From the NCBI GenBank assembly GCA_019421105.1, contig JAHZFY010000003.1, positions 1-27,857 of the forward strand: 27,857 nucleotides of DNA, given 5' to 3'. The notes beneath the pieces were generated by a model, which was not told the origin of the DNA, did no database searches, and saw only the letters and a program-made list of their open reading frames with translations. The position numbers and the translations under genes were made by a program. Below are positions 15,188-23,261 of the stretch, in pieces. This DNA is from a bacterium. GTDB taxonomy: Bacteria > Bacillota_I > Bacilli_A > RFN20 > CAG-826. Each line of letters opens with the position of its first letter. Position 1 is the first letter of the stretch.

Positions 15188-16752
15188 TACATCGTTACCT
15201 CTAATGTTAAATAATCTTTATTCACTTCATTAATTTTGATATTAAAATTCATGCTTGAACCAGAGTTAAATTTTCCTTTGTTCACAAAGAAATTTGAATA
15301 TTGTGACATTGAAAAAGTATCGCCTTTTTTCCATAGATCATTCAAAGAGAAAAAGTCGCCATTTTTAAATGTGTTGACATTTTGTTGCTGTAATAAGTGC
15401 AATAATTTATAGTCTCTAAAAGATGAAATTGGGCTACCGTAATCATCATCGGTTGAATTTGACATCGCAAACAAATATCTGTTCCCTTTTATTATTTCAT
15501 TAGTTAAAGTTACTTTGCCTAATTCAGGATTATAATTTTCAATAAGCCTTGCATCAACATGCCAAATTCTTAAACCACTATCGGTTGGTCCTTTTGGATA
15601 ACCATACTTATAAACATGATATGAGTCTTCTTTATTTAAACCATCAGGAGTGTAATAATCCATTATTAAATATTCATCAAAAGGAGATTTCATATTACCG
15701 CTTGGTTTAAATACCAAAACTTGTCCTGATTTTGCAAAAGGTTCTAATTGAATTTTTGTTGTACCAGTTACGATGTTTGGTTTAATCCATCCTAAAGCCA
15801 TTTTTGAATATGGATCATGGTCACCAACATTATAATCTTGCATTAAAAATCCACCGCTTGCGCCATACTTAGAATTAGGATCATAATTGTAATAATCATC
15901 TAATCCCATAACATGGCCTAACTCATGAATGTAAGTGTGAGCGTCGATATCCAATCTATTTGACTCATACATAAAACTGCAACTAGCCCAAAAATATGTA
16001 TTTGGTGTTGGTTGATTTATAGTTCCACTTTTGCCATCTTGAATCCAATATGTATATGCCCATAAGTTTTCATTATTTTTATAATGTGCTGGAGCATTAT
16101 ATATCAAACAAATGTTATCTACATAACCATCTTTATCTGAATCAAATTCACTTAAATTGGAATTGTATTTATCTTTATACCAATTCGCAGCACTTTTAAC
16201 TAATTTATTTGTGACATCAGAATTTTTTATATCACTCGTAGAAACATTAGGGGCATACCAATCTGATACAGTTCCAGATATTCTTAAATTTCCGTAGGAA
16301 GACTCATAAAAATAAGAAGCAACGCTATGCCAACCTGTATCTTTTGTCTCACCAAAATAAGCCTTATAAATATCATTTCTAACTTTTTCATTAACATTAC
16401 CAGAATAATCTTTTAATTTCACTGGTATGATCAATAAATTAACATCCCCAGTGGAAGGCATTGAATCGATACTTGTATAAAAACTATTGCTAGTGTAATC
16501 CAAATATGTCGTATCTAAATCTAATGTGTTGACATTAGGGTATTCATTATTTAGCGAGCCAGCTTTTTCTTTGCTGAGGGGCTTTTTATTCTCATAAGTT
16601 AGCAATCCTTCTTCATATACCGAAAGATTGTCATTGCTACTGTTATTATTCACGCTATTGAACCACTCAAAAAAAGACAAAGAAAAATCACATGATGTTA
16701 ATGTTAGTAATGATGTTAAAATTAATAAAGTCGTAATAGTTTTATTTTTCAT
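15187..16752 (-). CDS. M6-family metalloprotease lipoprotein
   Basis: A secreted zinc protease, probably anchored by lipid outside the membrane. The first 21 residues are a lipoprotein signal ending in LTSC (lipid-accepting Cys21). SYFYESSYGNLRISGTV (146-162) is typical of M6 (immune inhibitor A-like) proteases, as is the catalytic HELGH (276-280) followed by VMGLDDYY. A calcium-type loop DSDKDGYVD (204-212) and a Met-turn region GFLMQ before SKMALGW (301-322) follow. The 521 residues suit a catalytic unit plus a C-terminal beta domain. No ribosome binding site precedes the ATG. Substrate is unknown; a host or microbial surface protein is a guess. Confidence 0.88.
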   Translation of the reverse strand: MKNKTITTLLILTSLLTLTSCDFSLSFFEWFNSVNNNSSNDNLSVYEEGLLTYENKKPLSKEKAGSLNNEYPNVNTLDLDTTYLDYTSNSFYTSIDSMPSTGDVNLLIIPVKLKDYSGNVNEKVRNDIYKAYFGETKDTGWHSVASYFYESSYGNLRISGTVSDWYAPNVSTSDIKNSDVTNKLVKSAANWYKDKYNSNLSEFDSDKDGYVDNICLIYNAPAHYKNNENLWAYTYWIQDGKSGTINQPTPNTYFWASCSFMYESNRLDIDAHTYIHELGHVMGLDDYYNYDPNSKYGASGGFLMQDYNVGDHDPYSKMALGWIKPNIVTGTTKIQLEPFAKSGQVLVFKPSGNMKSPFDEYLIMDYYTPDGLNKEDSYHVYKYGYPKGPTDSGLRIWHVDARLIENYNPELGKVTLTNEIIKGNRYLFAMSNSTDDDYGSPISSFRDYKLLHLLQQQNVNTFKNGDFFSLNDLWKKGDTFSMSQYSNFFVNKGKFNSGSSMNFNIKINEVNKDYLTLEVTM

Positions 16753-16759
16753 AATAAAT

Positions 16760-16765
16760 ATGATA
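16760..16765 (-). promoter_or_regulatory. candidate -10 box of the M6 protease gene
   Basis: TATCAT on the minus strand ends 7 nt before the ATG of the protease gene, and the gap has no ribosome binding site. No convincing -35 is present. It would give a leaderless or nearly leaderless mRNA. The call is weak on its own. Confidence 0.3.
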
Positions 16766-16824
16766 CATAATTTTTTAAAATATTCATCTGTTTTTACTTT
16801 TTTTATTTTTAATAAATGATAATT

Positions 16825-16833
16825 TGATAAAAT
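16825..16833 (+). promoter_or_regulatory. extended -10 promoter of the glycosyltransferase gene (leaderless)
   Basis: TG-A-TAAAAT is a full extended -10 element (TG at 16825-16826, box 16828-16833). It ends six bases before the ATG at 16840, so transcription should start at the start codon. Upstream DNA is T-rich with no clear -35, which extended -10 promoters do not require. Confidence 0.5.
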
Positions 16834-16839
16834 AACAAT

Positions 16840-17793
16840 ATGGAAGATAATGTAAAGATATCGATAGTTCTTGCTTCATACCAATGTGAAAGTTATATTC
16901 AAAAAGCAATTGATTCATTAATAAATCAAACTTTTCCACATCCTTATGAAATAATCATCGTCGATGATGGAAGCAACGATTTAACCATTCCTTTAATAAA
17001 TAAATATTTAAAAATATATCCTTTTATCCATTTATACAATGTCTCTTTCCATGATGTTGCTAAAGTAAGACAATATGGAATTGAAAAAGCAAAAGGTGAA
17101 TATACATGCTTTTTAGATGGTGATGATTACTATCATAAAAATATGCTACAAGTAATGTATAACACCGCTATAAAAAAAGAAGCCGATGTCGTTAATTGTT
17201 CTTTATACTATGTTAGGAAAAATAGAATATCAATAAACCCATTTTCATTAGGAAAGACAATGAATAGATATAGTGCAATTGAGGCGTTGTTTTTTGATTG
17301 TTTCCTACACGGATTTGTGCACACTAAAATATATAAAACGAGCTTATTAAAAGAAGTGGTTAATAACATTGAATATCCAAATGAAAGCTTTGTTTATGAA
17401 GACTATTTGACCAATTACTTTATATTTAAAAAATGCAATAAAGTTATAAGCATAACTAAGCCATTAATTTACTACAATAAAAATAATGCTAATTCAATTA
17501 CAAAAATGAATTTAAATCGCAGCCAAGATTTTATTAATGTTTTGGCTAAAATTAGATTCGATATAGAAAATAAAAACGATCATAAACTCTTAAAAATATT
17601 TAAAAGATATAGGATTCGCAACTATTTTTCTTTATTAGTGGCAATTAAAGTAAGTGGATTGAAGCAAGATAAAAATTATAAAAAAGAAATAAAACGTCTA
17701 AAAACAGAATTTAAAAAAGTATACGCTAAAACTATGCCTATTAGCGATTCTTCGTATTCTTATTTTTTAAAAGACTTAAAGATTAAAGATTGA
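16840..17793 (+). CDS. GT2-family glycosyltransferase
   Basis: Cytoplasmic or membrane-associated glycosyltransferase that uses a nucleotide sugar. The 317-residue protein has a GT-A fold start: ISIVLASYQCESYIQKAIDS (7-26), the nucleotide-binding VDDGS (41-45), and the metal-binding DGDD (93-96). An acidic EDY in the middle is a likely catalytic or substrate site. The C-terminal 100 residues are Lys-rich and helical and may touch the membrane. Family members build surface glycans, teichoic acids or glycolipids; the acceptor cannot be read. No ribosome binding site precedes the ATG. Its last 11 bp overlap the end of the convergent exporter gene. Confidence 0.9.
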   Translation: MEDNVKISIVLASYQCESYIQKAIDSLINQTFPHPYEIIIVDDGSNDLTIPLINKYLKIYPFIHLYNVSFHDVAKVRQYGIEKAKGEYTCFLDGDDYYHKNMLQVMYNTAIKKEADVVNCSLYYVRKNRISINPFSLGKTMNRYSAIEALFFDCFLHGFVHTKIYKTSLLKEVVNNIEYPNESFVYEDYLTNYFIFKKCNKVISITKPLIYYNKNNANSITKMNLNRSQDFINVLAKIRFDIENKNDHKLLKIFKRYRIRNYFSLLVAIKVSGLKQDKNYKKEIKRLKTEFKKVYAKTMPISDSSYSYFLKDLKIKD

Positions 17794-19699
17794 TGTTTTT
17801 ATCTTTTATTTGTTTGTTATATTGATTCAATTGTTTATCGATATTTAATTCTTTAAATTGGTTAATATAAAGTTGATAGTAATATCCTTTTTTATTGATT
17901 AATTCAATATGGTTGCCTTCTTCTATAATCTTACCATCACTCATGACAATGATTCTATCCGCATCAACGATGGTAGAAAGTCTATGTGCAATCATAATTG
18001 AAGTTCGGTCTTTTAAAATTGTATTTAAAGCTTTTTGGATATCGGACTCTGTTTTTGTATCAATTGAAGATGTTGCTTCGTCTAATATCATTATCTTAGG
18101 ATTTCTTAAAATAGCTCGCGCAAAAGATATCAATTGTTTTTGACCAACACTAAGTTGATTTCCCCCATCTTCAAGAACAGTATCATAACCCTTTTCATAA
18201 GACATGATAAAATCATCTATACCAACAAGTTGAGCGGCTTTTTTTATGTCTTCATCGCTAGCATCTAGTTTTCCATAACGGATATTATCTTTAAATGTTC
18301 CACTGAAAATAAATGGATTTTGTTGAACATATCCAATATTAGATCTAAGCCAGCCAATAGAGCGATCTCTATATTCGACTCCGTCAATCAAAAGTTCACC
18401 AGAAGTTGGTTCATAAAAGCGACATAATAAATTGACTGTCGTAGTTTTACCAGACCCCGTCTCACCAACAATAGCCAACTTTTCTCCACGTTTGATTTTT
18501 AAATTTAAATTATGGATGATTTCATTTGATTCATTATATGAAAAACAGATATTTTTATATTCTATTTCTCCATACATCTTTTCAAAATTTCCAACTTTGT
18601 TATCAAATAAAGTCCCATATTTTTCTATTACTTCTTTTTTATCTATGATTTGTGGTTTTGTATTAATTAAAGACAAAACTTTTTCTACGCTTGCTTGATT
18701 TGCCATAAATTCAGAAAAAGTCTCGCTGAAATTTTGAATTGGATTATATATAGCGGATACAAACCCAATAAACGCTACAAATAATTTGACATCATCTTGC
18801 AAATGAAAGACGGTTGATCCAAAGATGACAATCAAACCACATGTAATTGCGCTTAAAAGATTAATCGATGGGTAAAGATATGCATTCTGCACCATTGCTT
18901 TATATCTTTTGTTTTTAATATCATCAATTACTTCATGTGCTTCTTTTTCGACGTTGTCTTCTATTGCAAGTGTCTTTATTGTCTTGCTTCCAGATATGAC
19001 TTCGGCTAACCATCTAACAAAGTTAGAATATGCATTTCTTGCGATTCTATGCAATTTTAAAATACGTTTTTGATATAATGGCAAAACGATAATTAAAATC
19101 GGAGTAGTGGCTAAAATTACTAAAGATAATTTCCAAGATAAAGTGAACATAGAAATTAAAGAGAAAATCAATTCAAATAATACCCAAAACATATTAAACA
19201 TAACCCACGCAACCATTTCAGATATGTCACTGCAATCACTTTGCAAACGAGCGATTAACCATCCTTTTGGGGTCTTATCAAAATAAGAAAATGATAATTT
19301 TTGAACTGTTGTAAATGCTTGCTTTCTTAATGTGAATGATAGATGGCATTCTAATAAATTTGTAGTGTAAAAGTTTATAAAAATGAATAATGATCTTATT
19401 AAAACACCCACCACCATCGTTACTATAAAGCCAACGAAACTGACCTTAAATTCAATACCAAATATTAATTTACAAGTAACAATTAATTCTTCAGATGGGA
19501 TATGTTTATATAAAGATTCAACCATTGATGCATTCATTAAAGGAGTAAAAGAAGCATCATAAAAAGATATCACAGTAAAAGATAATACAATGATGACCAT
19601 GTAATACCATTTGTCTAAAGCATACTTTAAAATTTTAAACCATATACCAAGATTAAATTTCTTAGGCAACGCTTCTTCTTTAAATACGAATGTCGACAT
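17783..19699 (-). CDS. ABC exporter half-transporter with the catalytically complete ATPase site
   Basis: Fused permease and ATPase of the multidrug/lipid exporter type. The 638-residue product has about six membrane helices (roughly 30-325) and an ATPase domain with Walker A GETGSGKTT (412-420), Q-loop YVQQNPF, signature LSVGQ (516-520; LSGGQ is usual), Walker B IMILDE with catalytic Glu541, and His572. A hydrophilic tail of about 30 residues ends it. The altered signature and intact Glu complement the partner encoded upstream, which has LSGGQ but Asp instead of Glu. AAGGAGG precedes the ATG. Third gene of the operon; converges with the glycosyltransferase gene. Confidence 0.94.
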   Translation of the reverse strand: MSTFVFKEEALPKKFNLGIWFKILKYALDKWYYMVIIVLSFTVISFYDASFTPLMNASMVESLYKHIPSEELIVTCKLIFGIEFKVSFVGFIVTMVVGVLIRSLFIFINFYTTNLLECHLSFTLRKQAFTTVQKLSFSYFDKTPKGWLIARLQSDCSDISEMVAWVMFNMFWVLFELIFSLISMFTLSWKLSLVILATTPILIIVLPLYQKRILKLHRIARNAYSNFVRWLAEVISGSKTIKTLAIEDNVEKEAHEVIDDIKNKRYKAMVQNAYLYPSINLLSAITCGLIVIFGSTVFHLQDDVKLFVAFIGFVSAIYNPIQNFSETFSEFMANQASVEKVLSLINTKPQIIDKKEVIEKYGTLFDNKVGNFEKMYGEIEYKNICFSYNESNEIIHNLNLKIKRGEKLAIVGETGSGKTTTVNLLCRFYEPTSGELLIDGVEYRDRSIGWLRSNIGYVQQNPFIFSGTFKDNIRYGKLDASDEDIKKAAQLVGIDDFIMSYEKGYDTVLEDGGNQLSVGQKQLISFARAILRNPKIMILDEATSSIDTKTESDIQKALNTILKDRTSIMIAHRLSTIVDADRIIVMSDGKIIEEGNHIELINKKGYYYQLYINQFKELNIDKQLNQYNKQIKDKNINL

Positions 19700-19713
19700 G
19701 CTTCCTCCTTCCT

Positions 19714-21504
19714 TTAAACCATCTTTGTTTGAATTTCAAACAAATCCTTATATAGACCATCTTGTTTGATAAGCTCATCGTGTTTACCACATTGAATGAT
19801 TTTTCCATGGTCTAAAACAATAATTTTATCAGCGTCAATAGCAGAGGCAATTCGATGAGTAATAATTAAAGTTGTAGATTTTTTAGCTCTACTAGCCAAT
19901 GCTTTTCTAATTTTTATATCAGTTTCAGTATCAACAGCGCTCAATGAATCATCAAATATAAGGATAGGTGAATTGTTTAACAATGTTCTAGCTATAGCCA
20001 CTCTTTGTTTTTGACCACCGCTTAAAGTAACACCATTTTCACCAACTGGCGTTTCATAGCCGTGTTTAAATTCTTTTATAGTTTCATCAATAGCAGCAAT
20101 TTTAGCCGCCTCAAAAACTTCTTCCTCGCTCGCTTCTTGATGCGCTATTTTGATGTTATTTAAAATTGTTTTTGAAAAAAGGAAAGGTTCTTGTAAAACA
20201 CAAGAAACATTTTTTCTAACACACTCTTTTGAAATGTCTTTTAATTCGATTCCATCAAGTTTAATAGAGCCGCCTGTATAATCATATAATCTTGTCAATA
20301 GGTGTGCCAAGGTAGATTTACCAGATCCAGTTTTACCCATGATAGCAATCGTTTCACCTTTTTTGATTTCAAGATCAATGCCATCTAAAATAGCTTCTTC
20401 GCCATCGTCATAATTAAAAGCAAGATTGCTGATTTTTATATTACCTTCAAGTGATGTATTTATACCACTTGTAATATCTTCCATAGGCTCTTTTAAAATC
20501 AAATCCATACGATCAATTGCAACGACAGCCCTAGCTGCATCACTTAAAATTCTTGCGCAATCTCTTAAAGGCCAAACGATCATAGTGGAAAAAGAGTTAG
20601 CCAATATAAAAGTACCAATTGATATATCACCAATAAATGTCAAATAAGCACCATATAAAAAAGTCAAAAGCATTTGACCAAAAACCAAAATATCGCTAGT
20701 CGAATAGAAAAAAGAAGCGATTTTTTTCCAATTCATGAATTCTTTTTTAAAATTGTTTAAGGATTTATCAAAAGATTCAATTTCATATTTTTCGTTGTTA
20801 TAAGCTTTTATAACCCTAATTGCATTTAAGCTTTCTTCAATTTTAGAAGTCACAATACCTTCGCTGTCATCGGTTTTTCTATATGCTATTCTCACTTTTT
20901 TAGATAAGAAAAATGCATAGATGAAAATTAAAGGAGATAATGCTAAAGAAATCAAAGCTAAACGATAGTCTATAGTCAATAAAATTACAGTTGATAATGA
21001 GACAATAAAGAAGGTCCAAGTTATTTGATTCGTTTGAAAGATGATGAATCTTCTTAAAACATTCTCATCGCGTGTACAAGTTTGAATTATATCTCCTGAT
21101 TTGCATTTTTTTAAAAAGCTATATGGTAATCTTTCAATATGATAAAACAACTCATCCATCATCTTTTTAGAAATGGCAGTAACGATTTTAGTTCTAAGGC
21201 GAATTCTTAAACAAGCGCATATAGCCGCTAGTATAGCTATCGAAATATAAATGATAGCAAACATCCATAAATTATCCATCAAGAATTGTTTTCCACCGTA
21301 AAGGTTTACTATCCATTCACCAATCAGTCCTAACCTATCAGGATCCATGATATCTCCTGTAATAGCATCGGATAAAATCTTGACAGTATATGTAGTCAAA
21401 ATCATCAATAATATGCTAAAAAATTGCAATACAAAATGAAAGATATAGGCCGCCCTATATCCTTTTAAAATTTCCCACATTCTTGAAAAATATTTTTTAA
21501 ACAT
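19714..21504 (-). CDS. ABC exporter half-transporter with degenerate Walker B
   Basis: The partner of the exporter encoded 14 nt downstream. The 596-residue product has six predicted membrane helices (about 18-325) and an ATPase domain with Walker A GKTGSGKST (390-398), Q-loop VLQEPF, a perfect LSGGQ (494-498), Walker B ILIFDD with Asp519 where the catalytic Glu is expected, and His550. In heterodimeric exporters such as TM287/288 and BmrCD one subunit has this Glu-to-Asp change and makes a non-hydrolysing site. The AAGGA site before its ATG lies in the end of the upstream membrane protein gene. Substrate is unknown; drug or lipid export is a family-level inference. Confidence 0.94.
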   Translation of the reverse strand: MFKKYFSRMWEILKGYRAAYIFHFVLQFFSILLMILTTYTVKILSDAITGDIMDPDRLGLIGEWIVNLYGGKQFLMDNLWMFAIIYISIAILAAICACLRIRLRTKIVTAISKKMMDELFYHIERLPYSFLKKCKSGDIIQTCTRDENVLRRFIIFQTNQITWTFFIVSLSTVILLTIDYRLALISLALSPLIFIYAFFLSKKVRIAYRKTDDSEGIVTSKIEESLNAIRVIKAYNNEKYEIESFDKSLNNFKKEFMNWKKIASFFYSTSDILVFGQMLLTFLYGAYLTFIGDISIGTFILANSFSTMIVWPLRDCARILSDAARAVVAIDRMDLILKEPMEDITSGINTSLEGNIKISNLAFNYDDGEEAILDGIDLEIKKGETIAIMGKTGSGKSTLAHLLTRLYDYTGGSIKLDGIELKDISKECVRKNVSCVLQEPFLFSKTILNNIKIAHQEASEEEVFEAAKIAAIDETIKEFKHGYETPVGENGVTLSGGQKQRVAIARTLLNNSPILIFDDSLSAVDTETDIKIRKALASRAKKSTTLIITHRIASAIDADKIIVLDHGKIIQCGKHDELIKQDGLYKDLFEIQTKMV

Positions 21505-21505
21505 A

Positions 21506-22612
21506 TTATCCTTTTCTCATTTTTCCTTTAACGGAGTGAATACGAATTGATCCACCTTGAGTTTTCACTAAAGCTTTAGCAAAATTTATTGCCTCATATT
21601 GAGTATCAAAAAATTTGATAACCTTATTTGATGTAGCTAACTTAACTTGCCACTTGCCAACCATTTTTTGTCTAGAAATATGGTAAACCCTTTGAGTGTA
21701 TGGTCTTGGAGCAGGAGCTACTTCTTCTACTTTATTTTCCTTATTAGTATTATTTTTCTTGGTTTTTGCACTAGTTTTTTTAGTATTTGAGACTTTTTTA
21801 TCTTTAACTGGAAGTTTTTCATCTTCTTTTTTTAACTCTATTTCATTGGTTTTATTGATATTGCTAGTCTCAACTATAGGACTTTCTTCAATACCTTCAT
21901 TTTTAATAAACTCTTCAACATCTTTAATAGCTTGTATTGTTTGTGTTTCACTCAATGTGGAAGTTCCATCGTTTTCTTGTTCGACATAGTCATATCCAAT
22001 GATAATTAAATACATGAGTTTATTTAAAAACCACGTTAATAAACCGATTAGATAAATGCCTGAAAAAGACATGATAAATAATGTCAAGTTCACATACCAA
22101 ATATTTGTGCTGACATCAATATAAGCATAAGGCGCATCAATTATGTTAGACCAAACCAATGATCCGATGACAACAATATAAATACCATAAGGTATCATTG
22201 TAAAAAATGTATATTTAAATTTGACTTTTGGTTCTAAATTACAAATGCAGTATTCAATTAAAGCAATAACAGGGACAATCAATCTTAAAATTAAAAAGTC
22301 CAATGCTATTAAGTCTTTTGGGCCAACAAAGACTAAAGTTGCAAATATGGACATCAAACTAGAAGTCACAAACATCAACTTTATGATATTAAATGATTCA
22401 TTAAATTTATTTTGTTTATTTAAAATGATAAATATCGATCTTGCAATTCCCCAAATAGATGCAACGGAAATTAAAATGGAACTAATAGTAGTAAAATATG
22501 TCAATGATATTGCTTGATGTGATACAAAAAGCAAAGATAAAGAAACGATGCATAGTATTAATAAAATGCTATTTAATGTTAATGATATCCAACTTAAAAC
22601 TTTATTTTTCAT
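21506..22612 (-). CDS. multi-pass membrane protein fused to a C-terminal DUF2188 domain
   Basis: No function known. From the start at 22612 the product is 368 residues. About six hydrophobic helices span roughly 5-215, with TYFTTISSILISVASIWG and APYAYIDV recalling Pr6Pr/AIG1-like six-helix proteins. A charged Lys/Glu/Asn-rich linker follows (about 220-305), then a domain matching DUF2188: KWQVKLATSNKVIKFFDTQY, EAINFAKALVK, GGSIRIHSVKGKMRK. The start at 22612 has AGGTGG about 8 nt upstream. The ATG at 22633 has no site and lies at or upstream of the predicted transcription start. It is the first gene of an operon with the two exporter genes, with 1 nt to the next ATG. Confidence 0.72.
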   Translation of the reverse strand: MKNKVLSWISLTLNSILLILCIVSLSLLFVSHQAISLTYFTTISSILISVASIWGIARSIFIILNKQNKFNESFNIIKLMFVTSSLMSIFATLVFVGPKDLIALDFLILRLIVPVIALIEYCICNLEPKVKFKYTFFTMIPYGIYIVVIGSLVWSNIIDAPYAYIDVSTNIWYVNLTLFIMSFSGIYLIGLLTWFLNKLMYLIIIGYDYVEQENDGTSTLSETQTIQAIKDVEEFIKNEGIEESPIVETSNINKTNEIELKKEDEKLPVKDKKVSNTKKTSAKTKKNNTNKENKVEEVAPAPRPYTQRVYHISRQKMVGKWQVKLATSNKVIKFFDTQYEAINFAKALVKTQGGSIRIHSVKGKMRKG

Positions 22613-22676
22613 ATTTACACCACCTAAATTCATATTTATTATAATGAATTTCTATGTTTAAAAATAGGTGTAAATA
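22612..22676 (-). promoter_or_regulatory. promoter region with nested inverted repeats before the exporter operon
   Basis: A perfect -10 TATAAT on the minus strand (22638-22643) lies between the arms of two inverted repeats. The outer arms are TATTTACACC (22612-22621) and GGTGTAAATA (22667-22676). The inner arms are AAATTCAT (22626-22633) and ATGAATTT (22644-22651). No good -35 is seen. The left outer arm borders the AGGTGG ribosome binding site. An operator for an unknown repressor is the simplest reading. In readthrough RNA from the methyltransferase gene the same arms could form a hairpin hiding the start. Confidence 0.5.
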
Positions 22677-22682
22677 ACAAAA

Positions 22683-23261
22683 TTATCTTTTTCTCATCTT
22701 TAATAAATACATCTTATCATCATCTACCATATCTAATGCCTCAAATTGGTCTTTAAATGATAGATATTCAACATCAGGTTTTTTTAATTCTTTTGATATC
22801 CCATCTAATCCAGCATGTTTAGTTTTTAAAACTTCCCTAGAAATACTATGAATGATGATTAATGTCCCATTATTTTTTAATAAATTGATACATTTTTTCT
22901 TAAATAAGTTAACGTCTAAAAAATGTGGATAAGCATTATGACAAATAATAGTGTCAAACTTTTCATGTTTAAAATCATAAAAATCACCACATATAAATTC
23001 AATCGATTTATTTTCATTATACTTTCTTTTAGCAATATCAATCATCTCATTAGATATATCTAATCCCACAACTTTGTTTTGAGTGATTTTAAAAATAGAC
23101 CCACTTATGACGCCTGTTCCACATCCAAGATCTAAAACCTCATCGCCGAGTTTAAGACCTGCATATTCCAAAATGAACTTATCAAAATAATCTTGATTAT
23201 GTATTTCTTTTTGGTCCCAAGTTGATGCTTTATTATTAAAAAACTCTTTTGTCTTATTCAT
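22683..23261 (-). CDS. class I SAM-dependent methyltransferase in an uptake operon
   Basis: Small cytoplasmic methyltransferase of about 192 residues. VLDLGCGTGVISGSIF is motif I for S-adenosylmethionine binding, VVGLDIS contains the acidic motif II residue, and FDTIICHNAYPHFLD is motif IV. A later HSISREVLKTKHAGLDG adds further histidines. The ATG at 23261 is preferred over a TTG at 23270; it overlaps the substrate-binding protein gene by 8 bp. It ends a fecD-fecE-fecB-like operon, so it may modify the imported compound or a ligand of it, but the substrate is unknown. There is no good ribosome binding site, so coupling is likely. Confidence 0.85.
   Translation of the reverse strand: MNKTKEFFNNKASTWDQKEIHNQDYFDKFILEYAGLKLGDEVLDLGCGTGVISGSIFKITQNKVVGLDISNEMIDIAKRKYNENKSIEFICGDFYDFKHEKFDTIICHNAYPHFLDVNLFKKKCINLLKNNGTLIIIHSISREVLKTKHAGLDGISKELKKPDVEYLSFKDQFEALDMVDDDKMYLLKMRKR

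Noticed and set aside
17791..17793. UGA read as tryptophan, as in Mycoplasma
   Set aside because: TGA ends this gene and the uptake ATPase gene at normal family lengths, and Trp is encoded by TGG.
22613..22633. Upstream ATG at 22633 as the start of the DUF2188 membrane protein
   Set aside because: It has no ribosome binding site and lies at or upstream of the predicted transcription start; the ATG at 22612 has AGGTGG at good spacing.
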